This document shows positions 8,210 through 17,835 of a stretch of 64,000 nt of DNA, piece after piece. Every line of letters starts with the position of its first letter. Within the stretch, counting starts at the first letter, position 1. The notes under the pieces are model-generated. The model made no database searches and was not told where the DNA came from. It saw nothing but the letters and a program-made list of their open reading frames with translations. The stretch spans positions 1 through 64,000 of the forward strand of contig JAGBDV010000007.1 of NCBI GenBank assembly GCA_017937305.1, in the 5' to 3' direction. The DNA is from Bacilli bacterium. Its GTDB lineage: Bacteria > Bacillota_I > Bacilli_A > ML615J-28 > CAG-313. The translations under genes and the position numbers were made by a program.

Positions 8210-9963
8210 TGCTAAAGTTATTGCGTTATTTAAAGAAATATTGGTGGGCTGCAATACTTGCTCCAATATTTATGGTTATCGAAGTATCAATGGATATGAT
8301 GTTAACTGGTCAAATGCAACAAATGATTGACTTCGGTATTCCTTCAAAAGACTTAGATAAAATTTTATCAATCGGTTTTACCATGATTGTTATTGTATTT
8401 ATTGGGGTTGTAGGAGGATTTTTAAGTGGTGTATTTGCAAATATTGCAAGTTGTAATTTTGCAAATGATTTAAGACAAGATTTATTTAAAAAGATAATGA
8501 GATTATCTTATGATCAAACAGATGACTTTTCAACTGGATCTTTAGTTACAAGAGTTACAAACGATGTAATGCAAATGCAAAACTTTATTGCACAAATGAT
8601 TAGAATGTTTATTAGATCATTTGGGATGTTTGCACTTGGTATTGTATTTACTTTAACGATTGACTTAAGATTTGCGATAATTCTTGCAATTGCACTTCCA
8701 CTTGAAATTATTATTATGCTTTTATTTATGAAGAAAGCATTCCCAATGTTTTCTGTAATGCAAACTAAACTTGATAATGTTAATACAGTTGTTCATGAAA
8801 ATGTTACTGGTGCAAGAGTTGTCAAAGCATTCTGTAAAGAAGATTATGAAGATAATAGATTTAAACGAGTAAATGGTGAACATGCTGATTTATTGTTATA
8901 TGTTAATAAATTATTTGCATGGTTAATGCCTTTATTTATGTTAATAGTTTATTTTGCACAAATTGCTATTTATTCAATTGGTGGTACATCTATTTTTGGT
9001 GGATTTAATAATGGTACTGAACCTGAGATTTTACTTGGTGAAACTTCACAAGCAATTACTTATATTGTAATGATTTGCTTTTCTTTAATGCAATTTGGTA
9101 TGATTATTTCTAATATTGCAAGAGCACAAGCTTCTGCTAAACGTATTAATGAAGTACTTGATTGTCCTTTAGAAATTGTTGATGGAAAACTTGATGTTAA
9201 TACTTTAACTGAAAGTGGTACTGTTGAATTTAAAAATGTTTCATTTGCATATCCTAATTCACATGGTAATGTATTAGAAAATATCAGTTTTAAAATCAAT
9301 AAAGGTGAAACTATCGCAATCGTTGGAGCTACTGGTAGTGGTAAGACAAGTTTAGTAAATCTAATTACAAGATTCTATGATGTTACAAGTGGTGAAGTAT
9401 TAGTAGATGGTGTTAATGTAAAAGAATTTAATCAAGTTGATTTAAGAAATAAGATTGCTATCGCATTACAAAAGTCTGAATTATTTGCAGGAACAATTAA
9501 AGATAATATTTCTTGGGGTAAACTTGATGCGACAGATGAGGAAATTAAACTTGCTGCTGATATTGCACAAGCTACTGAATTTATTGAATCTAAGAAAGAT
9601 GGATTTGATGAATATGTAGAAGAAAAAGGTACATCTTTATCAGGTGGTCAAAAACAAAGATTATCTATTGCAAGAGCTATTGTTAAAAAACCTGAAATTC
9701 TAATATTTGATGATGCATCTAGTGCACTGGACTTGGTTACTGAAGCTAAACTTTATAAAGCAATGCGTGAACATATTAATGATACAACAAGAATTGTTGT
9801 TGCACAACGTGTTGCCACTGCAAAAAATGCTGATAAGATTATAGTTTTAGATGGAGGAGTAATTGTAGATTTTGATACTCATGAAAATTTATTAGCTAAT
9901 TGTGAAGTATATCAAGATATTTATAATTCTCAATTAAAGAGAGAAGGTGATTCTAATGAGTAA
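8209..9963 (+). CDS. Heterodimeric ABC exporter, degenerate-site subunit
   Basis: 584 residues, the usual size of an ABC half-exporter: six membrane segments (about 15-310), then a nucleotide-binding domain with Walker A GATGSGKTS near 372 and signature LSGGQKQR near 476. Walker B reads ILIFDDASSALD, with Asp where the catalytic Glu is expected. Its partner has the normal Glu, so one ATP site of the pair should be non-hydrolytic, as in the TM287/288 and BmrCD families. It is translationally coupled to marR and overlaps the next gene by eight bases. The substrate is probably a drug-like or lipophilic compound, but this is not shown by sequence. Confidence 0.9.
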   Translation: MLKLLRYLKKYWWAAILAPIFMVIEVSMDMMLTGQMQQMIDFGIPSKDLDKILSIGFTMIVIVFIGVVGGFLSGVFANIASCNFANDLRQDLFKKIMRLSYDQTDDFSTGSLVTRVTNDVMQMQNFIAQMIRMFIRSFGMFALGIVFTLTIDLRFAIILAIALPLEIIIMLLFMKKAFPMFSVMQTKLDNVNTVVHENVTGARVVKAFCKEDYEDNRFKRVNGEHADLLLYVNKLFAWLMPLFMLIVYFAQIAIYSIGGTSIFGGFNNGTEPEILLGETSQAITYIVMICFSLMQFGMIISNIARAQASAKRINEVLDCPLEIVDGKLDVNTLTESGTVEFKNVSFAYPNSHGNVLENISFKINKGETIAIVGATGSGKTSLVNLITRFYDVTSGEVLVDGVNVKEFNQVDLRNKIAIALQKSELFAGTIKDNISWGKLDATDEEIKLAADIAQATEFIESKKDGFDEYVEEKGTSLSGGQKQRLSIARAIVKKPEILIFDDASSALDLVTEAKLYKAMREHINDTTRIVVAQRVATAKNADKIIVLDGGVIVDFDTHENLLANCEVYQDIYNSQLKREGDSNE

Positions 9964-11848
9964 AAGAAGATTAGATGAAAAGAAACTTCGCGAAATACAA
10001 ATGAGAAACGGAAATAGAGGTCCTGGTGGAAGATTTGGTGGCTTAAAAGAAAAACCTAAAGATATTAAGAAAACTTTAAAACAATTAATGAAATATATTG
10101 GATATTCTAAAAAACTATTAATTGGTTTAATTATTGTAGTTATTTTATCAACTGCTTGTACATTAATGACGAATGTTATGATTGAAAGAATTATTAAGTC
10201 ACTTGGTACTTATGAAGTTGGACTTGGGTTTACTAAAAATCCTAATTTAAAAGAGTTCATTACTTTCGTAGTAATACTTGCAGGAATTTATGTATTATAT
10301 TGCTTACTTCAATATTTATCTAGTTTAATTTCAGCTCATTTAGTAACTGGAATGATTAGAAAATTACGTAATGATTTATTTGAAAGAATTGTAAGATTCC
10401 CAATTAAATATACAGATACTCATCCTCATGGTGATATCATGTCGAGAATGACAAATGATATTGATAATATTTCAATGGCTGTTTCACAATCCCTTACATC
10501 ACTTGTTTCTGGTGTGTTAACAATTCTTGGATGTTCATGCTTAATGGTATATTATTCACCACTACTTACTTGTGTTGCACTTGTGACTTTAGTATTATCA
10601 GTTACAGTTACATTTATTATGAGTAAATTCTCTAGACCACTATTTAAAAAGCAATCTGTAATTTTAGGGTTATTAAATTCTCAAACTGAAGAAATGGTAA
10701 CAGGATGTAAAACTGTTATTGCATATAATCACCAAAGTGTTGCAGAAGAAGAATTTAATGAATATTCCGATGAATTATGTAAAACTGCAATAAAAGCTCA
10801 AATTTGGGGTGGTTCTATGGGACCTGTAATGAACTTTGTAGGTAATGTTGGTTATTTCTTAATATGTATTTTTGGTGCAATCTTCTTAAGTAAAGGTATA
10901 GGTAATGGTTTATTTGGTGCTGCACTTCAAGTATCGGTAGTAATTACATTCTTAACACTTAATAAACAATTTACAAGACCTATTAATGAAATTGCTCATC
11001 TTTATGCATCTATTCTTACTGCAATGGCAGGTGCTGAAAGAGTATTTACAATGATGAATGAAGAAATTGAAGATTTTAATGGTAGTATTGAATTTGATCC
11101 AAATACTACAACTGGTTATATTGATTTTAGACATATTGGTTTTTCATATGTACCTGGTAAACCTGTTTTAAAAGACTTCAATATTGATATGTATAGTGGA
11201 CATAAGATTGCTCTAGTTGGTGCTACTGGTAGTGGTAAGACAACAATTGTTAATTTACTATTAAGATTCTATGATATTGATTCTGGTCAAATCCTAATTG
11301 ATGGAAAAGATATTAAAGATATGTCTAAGAAAGATTTAAGAGATTGTATTTCTATCGTATTACAAGATGCTGTATTATTTGGCGATACAATTGAAAATAA
11401 TGTTAAGTATGGTAAAGCTGATGCAACAGATGAAGAATTTGAAAATGCATTAAAAATGGCTAATTGTTATAAGTTTGTAAAAAGACTTCCTGATCAAGAA
11501 AAAACAATTCTTTCTCAAGGTGCTACTAATATTTCACAAGGTCAACGTCAATTGCTTACTATTGCAAGAGCATTTTTAGCTGATCCAAAAATTTTAATTC
11601 TAGATGAAGCTACTTCTTCAGTAGATACAAGAACTGAAAAGAAAATTCAAGATGCAATGGTTAATTTAATGAAAAATAGAACATCTATTATCATTGCTCA
11701 CCGTCTTTCAACTATTCAAGATGCTGATTTAATTTTAGTACTTGATCAAGGTGTAATTGTTGAAATGGGTGATCATAAAGAATTACTTGCTAAAAAAGGA
11801 GTATATAATAGACTTTATCAAACTCAATTTGCAGGTCTTGATACTTAA
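9956..11848 (+). CDS. Heterodimeric ABC exporter, catalytic-Glu subunit
   Basis: 630 residues from the ATG at 9956, which has AGAAGG at a good distance; an in-frame GTG at 9947 is less likely because it sits on that ribosome site. A basic N-terminal tail of about 40 residues precedes six membrane segments. The nucleotide-binding domain has Walker A GATGSGKTT near 421 and a complete Walker B ILILDEATSSVD near 546. Its signature motif is altered, ISQGQRQ instead of LSGGQ, so it contributes the non-standard signature to the partner's site. Together with the preceding subunit this makes one composite and one degenerate ATP site. A terminator follows. Confidence 0.9.
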   Translation: MSKRRLDEKKLREIQMRNGNRGPGGRFGGLKEKPKDIKKTLKQLMKYIGYSKKLLIGLIIVVILSTACTLMTNVMIERIIKSLGTYEVGLGFTKNPNLKEFITFVVILAGIYVLYCLLQYLSSLISAHLVTGMIRKLRNDLFERIVRFPIKYTDTHPHGDIMSRMTNDIDNISMAVSQSLTSLVSGVLTILGCSCLMVYYSPLLTCVALVTLVLSVTVTFIMSKFSRPLFKKQSVILGLLNSQTEEMVTGCKTVIAYNHQSVAEEEFNEYSDELCKTAIKAQIWGGSMGPVMNFVGNVGYFLICIFGAIFLSKGIGNGLFGAALQVSVVITFLTLNKQFTRPINEIAHLYASILTAMAGAERVFTMMNEEIEDFNGSIEFDPNTTTGYIDFRHIGFSYVPGKPVLKDFNIDMYSGHKIALVGATGSGKTTIVNLLLRFYDIDSGQILIDGKDIKDMSKKDLRDCISIVLQDAVLFGDTIENNVKYGKADATDEEFENALKMANCYKFVKRLPDQEKTILSQGATNISQGQRQLLTIARAFLADPKILILDEATSSVDTRTEKKIQDAMVNLMKNRTSIIIAHRLSTIQDADLILVLDQGVIVEMGDHKELLAKKGVYNRLYQTQFAGLDT

Positions 11849-11854
11849 AAAATT

Positions 11855-11888
11855 AAAAATAGATACTTTTAAAGTATCTATTTTTTTG
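11855..11888 (+). terminator. Terminator of the marR-ABC operon
   Basis: The stem AAATAGATACTTT with AAAGTATCTATTT is closed by almost no loop and followed by a T tract, seven bases after the stop. Confidence 0.85.
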
Positions 11889-11948
11889 TAAAAAAAGCAA
11901 ATAAATTTTAATAATTTGATATAATATATCCTAAATGGAGAAATAAAA

Positions 11949-12521
11949 ATGAGTATAATAAAAAAGAAAATTAAATTTAATGAATATAGTATAGAATTAT
12001 TAAGTCAGAGGTTTTATTCTTTTGATGTAGAAACTACAGGGCTTAATCCTGTATATAATAGAATTATTGAATTAGGTTGTATAGAATTTAAAGATTTAGA
12101 GCCTATTAAAAGATTTGATACATTAGTTAACGCAAATCAAATTATACCTCATCATGTATCAATGATTAATAATATATCAAATGAAATGTTAGAAGACGCT
12201 CCAACAGAAGATGAAGTATATTATTATTTTTGTTCTTTTATAAAAGATGTATTAGAGGGAAATGCTTTAATTGTAGCGCATAATGCAAGTTTTGATATGA
12301 ACTTTTTAGCTAACACTTTAGAACGTTTAGGAATTAGTGGAACTTTATATTATATTGATACACTAGATCTTGCAAGAACATATTTAAAGCTTCCCAATAA
12401 TAAGCAAACTACTGTGGCAGAATACTTTAATATACCAATTGGTAATGCTCATAGAGCAGGGGATGATGCATTAGTATGTGGCAAAATACTTACAAAAATC
12501 ATTAATTTGTTTAAAAAGTGA
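11949..12521 (+). CDS. DEDDh 3'-5' exonuclease (DnaQ-like)
   Basis: 190 residues with the full DEDDh set. Asp26 and Glu28 lie in SFDVETTGLNP, the second Asp is in VAHNASFDMNFL near residue 117, and the HRAGDD motif near 167-172 gives the catalytic His and last Asp. This is the proofreading-exonuclease fold of the DNA polymerase III epsilon subunit, but stand-alone copies also act in repair or RNA trimming. AATGGAG precedes the ATG, and TATAAT at 11920-11925 provides a promoter. It is a single-gene unit; the partner polymerase cannot be inferred. Confidence 0.85.
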   Translation: MSIIKKKIKFNEYSIELLSQRFYSFDVETTGLNPVYNRIIELGCIEFKDLEPIKRFDTLVNANQIIPHHVSMINNISNEMLEDAPTEDEVYYYFCSFIKDVLEGNALIVAHNASFDMNFLANTLERLGISGTLYYIDTLDLARTYLKLPNNKQTTVAEYFNIPIGNAHRAGDDALVCGKILTKIINLFKK

Positions 12522-12607
12522 GTATTTTAGATAAAATTACTTTATTTTTTTTACACTATCGTGTATAATGTAATTAAGAAAGAAATATATAAAGGTAAAA
12601 TTAATTT

Positions 12608-13870
12608 ATGAAAAAACAAAAAGAATTTGAACTTCACAAGAAGATTAAGGGCCCAAAATGGTTTTTAAGACCTATTGAAATGGTTGGAGCATGGATATTT
12701 GCAGGACCATTTGGTACAAGAACAAAAATAAAGAAAATTAATTGTGAAGGATTAAAAGGGCCTTTTATCCTTTTGTCTAATCATGCTAGTTTTGTTGACT
12801 TTGCAAATGTTATTAAGTCTGGTTATACAAAGAAATATTGTTGGGTTACTTCTATTGAAGAATTTAATGGTCGTGAATGGTTATTAAGAGGAGTTGGATG
12901 TATTCCAAAACGTAAGTTTACAAAAGATACAATTTTAATTAGAAATTGTTATAAGGCTTTACACCAATTAAAATGTAATGTTGTTATATATCCTGAAGCA
13001 AGATTTGCGCTTGCAGGTATTAATGAAGATATTGGTAAAGCTTTAGGTAAGTTCGCAAAAGTATGTAAAGTTCCTGTTGTTGTTATGAATCAAAAAGGAA
13101 CGTTCCTACGTTCTCCTCAGTGGTGTAAACATCCTTATCGTAAAATTCAATGTGAACTTGATTATATTCAAGTAGTAACTAAAGAGGAAGTTTTAACTTT
13201 ATCTGCTGAAGAAATTCAAGAAAGAATTGAAGATGCTTTTATTTGGGATGATTATAAATGGCAATATGATAATAAGATTAAAATTACTGATAAAGATCGT
13301 GCAACTAACATTCATAAGATTTTATATAAATGCCCATGCTGTGGTGCTGAACAACAAACAATAAGTTATGATCATTTTGTAGAATGTAAGGCATGTTCAG
13401 CTAAATGGGATATGGATGTATATTCAAGAATGAATCTAACAAATGAAGATTTGACATGGGATTCTGCTCTTTCACATGTACCTTCTTGGTATAGATGGCA
13501 AAGAGATATGGTTGATCAAGAAGTAATGGAAGGAACATATCTATTTGAAGATAAAGTAAGAATTGAAAGACTAGTTAACTCTAAAAAAGGTTTTGTTAGA
13601 ATTGGAGAAGGTACTATGCGTCAAGATGAAAAAGGTATTTTAATAAAAGGTACTCTTGATGATGGTAGTGACTTTGAAGTATTTAAACCTGCTAATACTA
13701 CTGCTTCACTTCACATTGAATATAATTATAAAAAACGTGGTGATGCAATAGATATTGCGACAGAAGATAATACATATTTTGTATATCCACTTACTAATCC
13801 TAATGTTTTAACTAAATTACATTTTGCAACAGAAGCAATCTTTAGAAAAGCTACTGAAAAAGAAAAATAA
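12608..13870 (+). CDS. PlsC-type acyltransferase fused to a zinc-ribbon C-terminal half
   Basis: 420 residues. The first half is a 1-acylglycerol-3-phosphate acyltransferase domain with the HX4D motif (His59 to Asp64 in NHASFVDF) and a YPEARF version of the EGTR block near residue 134. The second half is unusual: CPCC and CKAC pairs near residues 240-265 form a zinc ribbon, and about 150 further residues of beta-rich sequence follow. There are no obvious membrane spans, so it probably acts at the inner face of the membrane in phospholipid synthesis. The zinc ribbon may serve in protein contacts or acyl-carrier recognition; this is inference. A TATAAT lies at 12564-12569 and AAAGG before the ATG. 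Confidence 0.82.
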   Translation: MKKQKEFELHKKIKGPKWFLRPIEMVGAWIFAGPFGTRTKIKKINCEGLKGPFILLSNHASFVDFANVIKSGYTKKYCWVTSIEEFNGREWLLRGVGCIPKRKFTKDTILIRNCYKALHQLKCNVVIYPEARFALAGINEDIGKALGKFAKVCKVPVVVMNQKGTFLRSPQWCKHPYRKIQCELDYIQVVTKEEVLTLSAEEIQERIEDAFIWDDYKWQYDNKIKITDKDRATNIHKILYKCPCCGAEQQTISYDHFVECKACSAKWDMDVYSRMNLTNEDLTWDSALSHVPSWYRWQRDMVDQEVMEGTYLFEDKVRIERLVNSKKGFVRIGEGTMRQDEKGILIKGTLDDGSDFEVFKPANTTASLHIEYNYKKRGDAIDIATEDNTYFVYPLTNPNVLTKLHFATEAIFRKATEKEK

Positions 13871-13871
13871 A

Positions 13872-13905
13872 AAATAGCTTTAGTAGGAATACTAAAGCTT
13901 TTATT
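13872..13905 (+). terminator. Terminator after the acyltransferase
   Basis: The perfect 10-bp stem AGCTTTAGTA/TACTAAAGCT with a GGAA tetraloop is followed by TTTATT. Confidence 0.8.
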
Positions 13906-13930
13906 AATAAATAATATAAGGGAGGATATT

Positions 13931-14656
13931 ATGAAAGATTTTAGTATAAAAATAAATAATATCATTAATGAAATTACAAAATATGAAGAACTAAATATTA
14001 AAAAATGTGCTAAATTAATATTTGATAGCATGAATAATAATGGTGTTGTACATGTATTTGCAACTGGACATTCACATATGTTTGCAGAAGAATTATTTTA
14101 TCGAGCAGGAGGACTTGTTCAAGTTAATCCGATATTAGAACCATTTTTGATGCAACATGAAGGTTCTATTAGAAGTACCAAATTTGAACGTCTAACTGGT
14201 ATTGCGGAAATAATTTTTAATAGCTTAGATTTAAGAAGTGGTGAACCTTTTATTATTGTATCTAATAGTGGAATTAATAGTGTACCAGTCGAAATGGCTG
14301 TTTTAGCAAAAGAAAAAGGTCATCCTGTTATTTGTGTAACAAGCATGACGCAAAGTAGTAAATCTAATACCAGAAATAAATATAATAAACATTTATATGA
14401 AGTATGTGATGTTGTAATTGATAATCATACTCCATATGGAGATGGAGTAATTGAAAAAGATTATGGTAAGATTGGTGCTTCTTCATCAATTGCATGTTCG
14501 TTTATTGCTCAAAGCATTGTAATTGAAATAGTTAATTTATATGAAGAAAAAGGATTAGTTCCACCAATTTATATTAGTGCAAATACTCCAGGAGGAGATG
14601 AGCATAATAAAGAATTATACGAAAAGTATAAAAATAGAATTAAAAGTTTATATTAG
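13931..14656 (+). CDS. SIS domain protein (UPF0309-like)
   Basis: 241 residues of the SIS_2 sugar-isomerase fold. FATGHSHMFAEELFYRAGG near residue 40 is the phosphosugar-binding loop, and VSNSGINSVPVEMA near residue 110 is the second conserved block. Such proteins bind or isomerise phosphosugars, or sense them. The catalytic Glu cannot be assigned by eye. The start has GGGAGGATATT in front. The next gene, an M29 aminopeptidase, begins 12 bases after the stop, so the two are probably co-transcribed, although no shared pathway is evident. Confidence 0.83.
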   Translation: MKDFSIKINNIINEITKYEELNIKKCAKLIFDSMNNNGVVHVFATGHSHMFAEELFYRAGGLVQVNPILEPFLMQHEGSIRSTKFERLTGIAEIIFNSLDLRSGEPFIIVSNSGINSVPVEMAVLAKEKGHPVICVTSMTQSSKSNTRNKYNKHLYEVCDVVIDNHTPYGDGVIEKDYGKIGASSSIACSFIAQSIVIEIVNLYEEKGLVPPIYISANTPGGDEHNKELYEKYKNRIKSLY

Positions 14657-14667
14657 GAGATGATTAT

Positions 14668-15894
14668 ATGACTAAAAAAATATTAAGAAAATATGCTGAA
14701 CTTGTTGCAAAAGTTGGAGCAAATGTTCAAGAAAATCAAGAAGTTATTATTAATGCGAATGTTGATCAAGTTGAGTTTGTATCACTTGTTGTTGAAGAAT
14801 GTTATAAGCTTGGTGCAAAAAGTGTTACTGTTGATTGGAGTACACCTCCATCAATTTTAAAGAGTATTGTTAAATATGAAAGTGTTGAAACACTTGCAGA
14901 AGTTCCAAACTGGAAAATTGAAAAGATTAAACATCAAATTAATACAATTCCTGCTCGTATTCATATTATGAGTAGTGCACCTGATGCAATGAAAGGAATT
15001 GATCAAGCTAAACTTGCAAAATCAAGAATGATGTCTTATCCAATCTTAAAACCTTTACAAGAAGAACTTAATAATAAATATCAATGGACTATTGTTGCAG
15101 TACCTAGTGTAGAATGGGCTCAACAAGTATTCCCTACTCTTCCTAAAAAAGCTGCAGTAGATTCTTTATGGGAAGCAATTCTTACTACTGCTAGAGTAAT
15201 AGATGATCCAATTAAGGCTTGGAATGAACATAATAAAAATTTACTTGATAGATGTAATTATTTAAATAGTTTAAATATTGATTATTTAGAATATAAATCA
15301 AGTAATGGAACTGATTTTAAAGTTGGACTAATGAATGAATCTGTATGGTGTGGTGGTGGTGAAACTACTATTGGTGGTGTATATTTTAATCCAAACATGC
15401 CTACTGAAGAATGTTTTACATCTCCTAAAAAAGGTCTTGCAGAAGGGAAGGTTGTTGCAACAAAACCTTTATCTTATAATGGTGAATTAATAGAAAACTT
15501 CTATTTCATTTTTAAAGAAGGTAAAGTAGTAGAATGTCATGCAGAACGAGGTGAAGAACTACTTAAACAAATGGTATCGATGGATGAAGGTGCCGCATAC
15601 CTTGGTGAATGTGCACTTGTTCCATTTGAATCTCCAGTTAATCAAACAGGTATTTTATTCTATAATACTTTATTTGATGAAAATGCTGTATGTCACTTTG
15701 CAATAGGTCGTGGTTTTGCTGATTGTATTAAAGATTTTACTAAATATTCTCATAAAGAAATGGAAGATTTAGGTCTTAATCAATCAATGATTCATGTTGA
15801 TTTTATGATTGGATCTAAAGATTTATCAATTGATGCATATACTAAAGATGGTAAAAAAGTATCTATCTTTAAAGATGGTACATGGAATTTTTAA
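14668..15894 (+). CDS. M29 family metallo-aminopeptidase
   Basis: 408 residues, the usual length of the AmpS/aminopeptidase T family, and collinear with it from the N-terminal RKYAELVAKVGANVQENQEV on. The metal ligands of this family are visible: Glu in GGGETTIGG and GGVYFNPNMPTEE (about 230-255), Glu in AAYLGECALVP (about 310-320), His in AVCHFAIG (about 345) and the HVDFMIG His-Asp pair (about 378). It cleaves N-terminal residues from peptides in the cytoplasm. AGGAGATGA precedes the ATG. Confidence 0.9.
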   Translation: MTKKILRKYAELVAKVGANVQENQEVIINANVDQVEFVSLVVEECYKLGAKSVTVDWSTPPSILKSIVKYESVETLAEVPNWKIEKIKHQINTIPARIHIMSSAPDAMKGIDQAKLAKSRMMSYPILKPLQEELNNKYQWTIVAVPSVEWAQQVFPTLPKKAAVDSLWEAILTTARVIDDPIKAWNEHNKNLLDRCNYLNSLNIDYLEYKSSNGTDFKVGLMNESVWCGGGETTIGGVYFNPNMPTEECFTSPKKGLAEGKVVATKPLSYNGELIENFYFIFKEGKVVECHAERGEELLKQMVSMDEGAAYLGECALVPFESPVNQTGILFYNTLFDENAVCHFAIGRGFADCIKDFTKYSHKEMEDLGLNQSMIHVDFMIGSKDLSIDAYTKDGKKVSIFKDGTWNF

Positions 15895-15972
15895 AAAATA
15901 AAAAAATATTTTAAATTTTTGTCACAATACTATTATATTCTTTGTTTTATAGGTGAAAGGAAGGTAAAACCT

Positions 15973-17736
15973 ATGAAACAAAGAATTTTTAGTTATTTAT
16001 CAATGATTTTTATTTTAACAATTACATGTTTAGTTCTTACTTCTTGTGGAGCTAGTTCAGATAAAGGATGGTATCCAAATGTATCAAGTCCTTCAATAAA
16101 AGAAGAAGCTGCTGGTGATGAATTTATGTTTGGAGAATCATATAATCAAATTAATGAAAATCCATTCTACAATACAAGTTATGAACAAAATAGTTATTTT
16201 AGTATGGATTCATTTACAGCATCTTATGCTAATTTAAGAAGATATATTGAAAATTATCAAGCATTAAATGGTAATGTAATTAAAACTGATGAACTTATTA
16301 ATTATTTTAATTATGATTTAGAAACTCCAGTTGATGGTGAAACATTCAAAGTAACATCTGAAATGAGTGTAGCACCATGGAATGAAAAGCATCATGTTAT
16401 TACAATTGGAGTTGCAACAGAAGAAGCTGAATACATTGAATCTGAAGGCAATAACATCGTATTCTTAATTGATACATCTGGTTCAATGAGTTCTCAAAAT
16501 AAACTTCCATTATTAAAACAAGCATTCATGCTATTACTAGAAAAACTAAATCCAACTGATAGAATATCTATTGTTACATATGCAGGTAGTTCACAAGTAA
16601 AAGCAGATGGTGTATTTGCAGACAATAAATTAAAGTTATCAAGAATAATTGATAGTTTAAATGCAAGCGGTGGAACTAATGGTGCTGATGGTATTCAAAC
16701 AGCATATAAGCTTGCAGAAGAATACTTTGTTCCTGGTGGTATTAATCGTGTTATTCTTGCAACAGATGGTGACTTTAATATTGGAGTATCAAGTCAAAGT
16801 GATTTAAAAGAATTAATTCAAGCTAAAGCAGAAAATGGTGTATATTTATCAGTTCTTGGTTTTGGTATGAGTAACTATAAAGATACTACTGTTGAAACAC
16901 TTGCTAAATATGGTAATGGATTATATGCATATGTTGATAATATTAATGAAGCTAAAAAAGTATTAGTTGATGACTTTAACAAAACAATGATTACTGTTGC
17001 AAAAGATGTTAAAAATAAAATAACATTTAATCCTGAATTTGTTGAAAGCTATCGCTTAATAGGTTATGAAAATAAATTAATTTCTGCAGAAGACTTTGAA
17101 AATGAAGAGGCAGATGCAGGAGAACTAGGTAGTGGGCATCAAACACTTGTAACTTATGAAGTAGTGTTAAAAGATAATATTCAAGACTTTAATAATGAAG
17201 TATTTAGTTTACAAATTAATTATAAAGATCCTAAATCAAATGAATCTAAAACATTTGTTTATAAGGGGCTTGAAGATGAATTATTTAATAAGGAAAACTC
17301 TTTAGATCATAAGTTTGTTTTATGTTTAGTTGAGTTCTCACTTATTTTAAGAAATTCACCTTATCGTGGTACTGCAAATTATGAAAGCTTATTAAACAGA
17401 TTACAATCTTTAGATTCAATATATACTGATGAAGTAAAATATGAATTTAAGACCCTAGTTGATCTTGCATTTGAAAGAAAACTTGTTGCACATCCTGCAT
17501 ACAATCAAAATCCAGAAAAAGGTGTTATTGTAACAATTTATACGACATTTGGATGTTTAAAAGCAAGATATGATTATGGTACAGAGATTAACTATTCTAC
17601 TGTAATGTTAAATCTATTTGGTAAAGTTCCACAAACTAAACAATTCAAAGTTTGTTTAGATAGCGGAATGACATCACCTTTACAACCTATGACTATTAGA
17701 AACAATATGGATATTTATGTTGTTGAAATTAATTAA
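15973..17736 (+). CDS. von Willebrand factor A domain lipoprotein (YfbK-like)
   Basis: 587 residues from the ATG at 15973, chosen for GAAAGGAAGG in front and because it gives a good signal peptide ending in LTSC, a lipobox. An N-terminal region is followed by a VWA domain with an intact metal-binding DTSGSMSS motif near residue 167, a Thr in the GGTNGADG loop and an Asp in LATDGDFNIG. The C-terminal third matches the region that follows VWA in E. coli YfbK. It should sit on the outer face of the membrane and bind a protein ligand through Mg2+. It is a single-gene unit with a terminator; the partner is unknown. Confidence 0.87.
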   Translation: MKQRIFSYLSMIFILTITCLVLTSCGASSDKGWYPNVSSPSIKEEAAGDEFMFGESYNQINENPFYNTSYEQNSYFSMDSFTASYANLRRYIENYQALNGNVIKTDELINYFNYDLETPVDGETFKVTSEMSVAPWNEKHHVITIGVATEEAEYIESEGNNIVFLIDTSGSMSSQNKLPLLKQAFMLLLEKLNPTDRISIVTYAGSSQVKADGVFADNKLKLSRIIDSLNASGGTNGADGIQTAYKLAEEYFVPGGINRVILATDGDFNIGVSSQSDLKELIQAKAENGVYLSVLGFGMSNYKDTTVETLAKYGNGLYAYVDNINEAKKVLVDDFNKTMITVAKDVKNKITFNPEFVESYRLIGYENKLISAEDFENEEADAGELGSGHQTLVTYEVVLKDNIQDFNNEVFSLQINYKDPKSNESKTFVYKGLEDELFNKENSLDHKFVLCLVEFSLILRNSPYRGTANYESLLNRLQSLDSIYTDEVKYEFKTLVDLAFERKLVAHPAYNQNPEKGVIVTIYTTFGCLKARYDYGTEINYSTVMLNLFGKVPQTKQFKVCLDSGMTSPLQPMTIRNNMDIYVVEIN

Positions 17737-17743
17737 AGATCTT

Positions 17744-17775
17744 AGACTTCACTAAAATTAGTGGAGTCTTTTTTT
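17744..17775 (+). terminator. Terminator after the VWA gene
   Basis: GACTTCACTAA pairs with TTAGTGGAGTC (one G-U pair), followed by seven T residues. Confidence 0.88.
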
Positions 17776-17835
17776 AAGTATATTTATTATTTTTTTATTA
17801 TTTTTTTGATATACTTATTTGTAGAGGTGGTTATT

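Noticed and set aside
17761-17835. Upstream extension of the nitroreductase reading frame
   Set aside because: It begins in the terminator of the VWA gene and encodes a poly-Phe/Ile stretch; ATG 17836 follows TAGAGGTGG.
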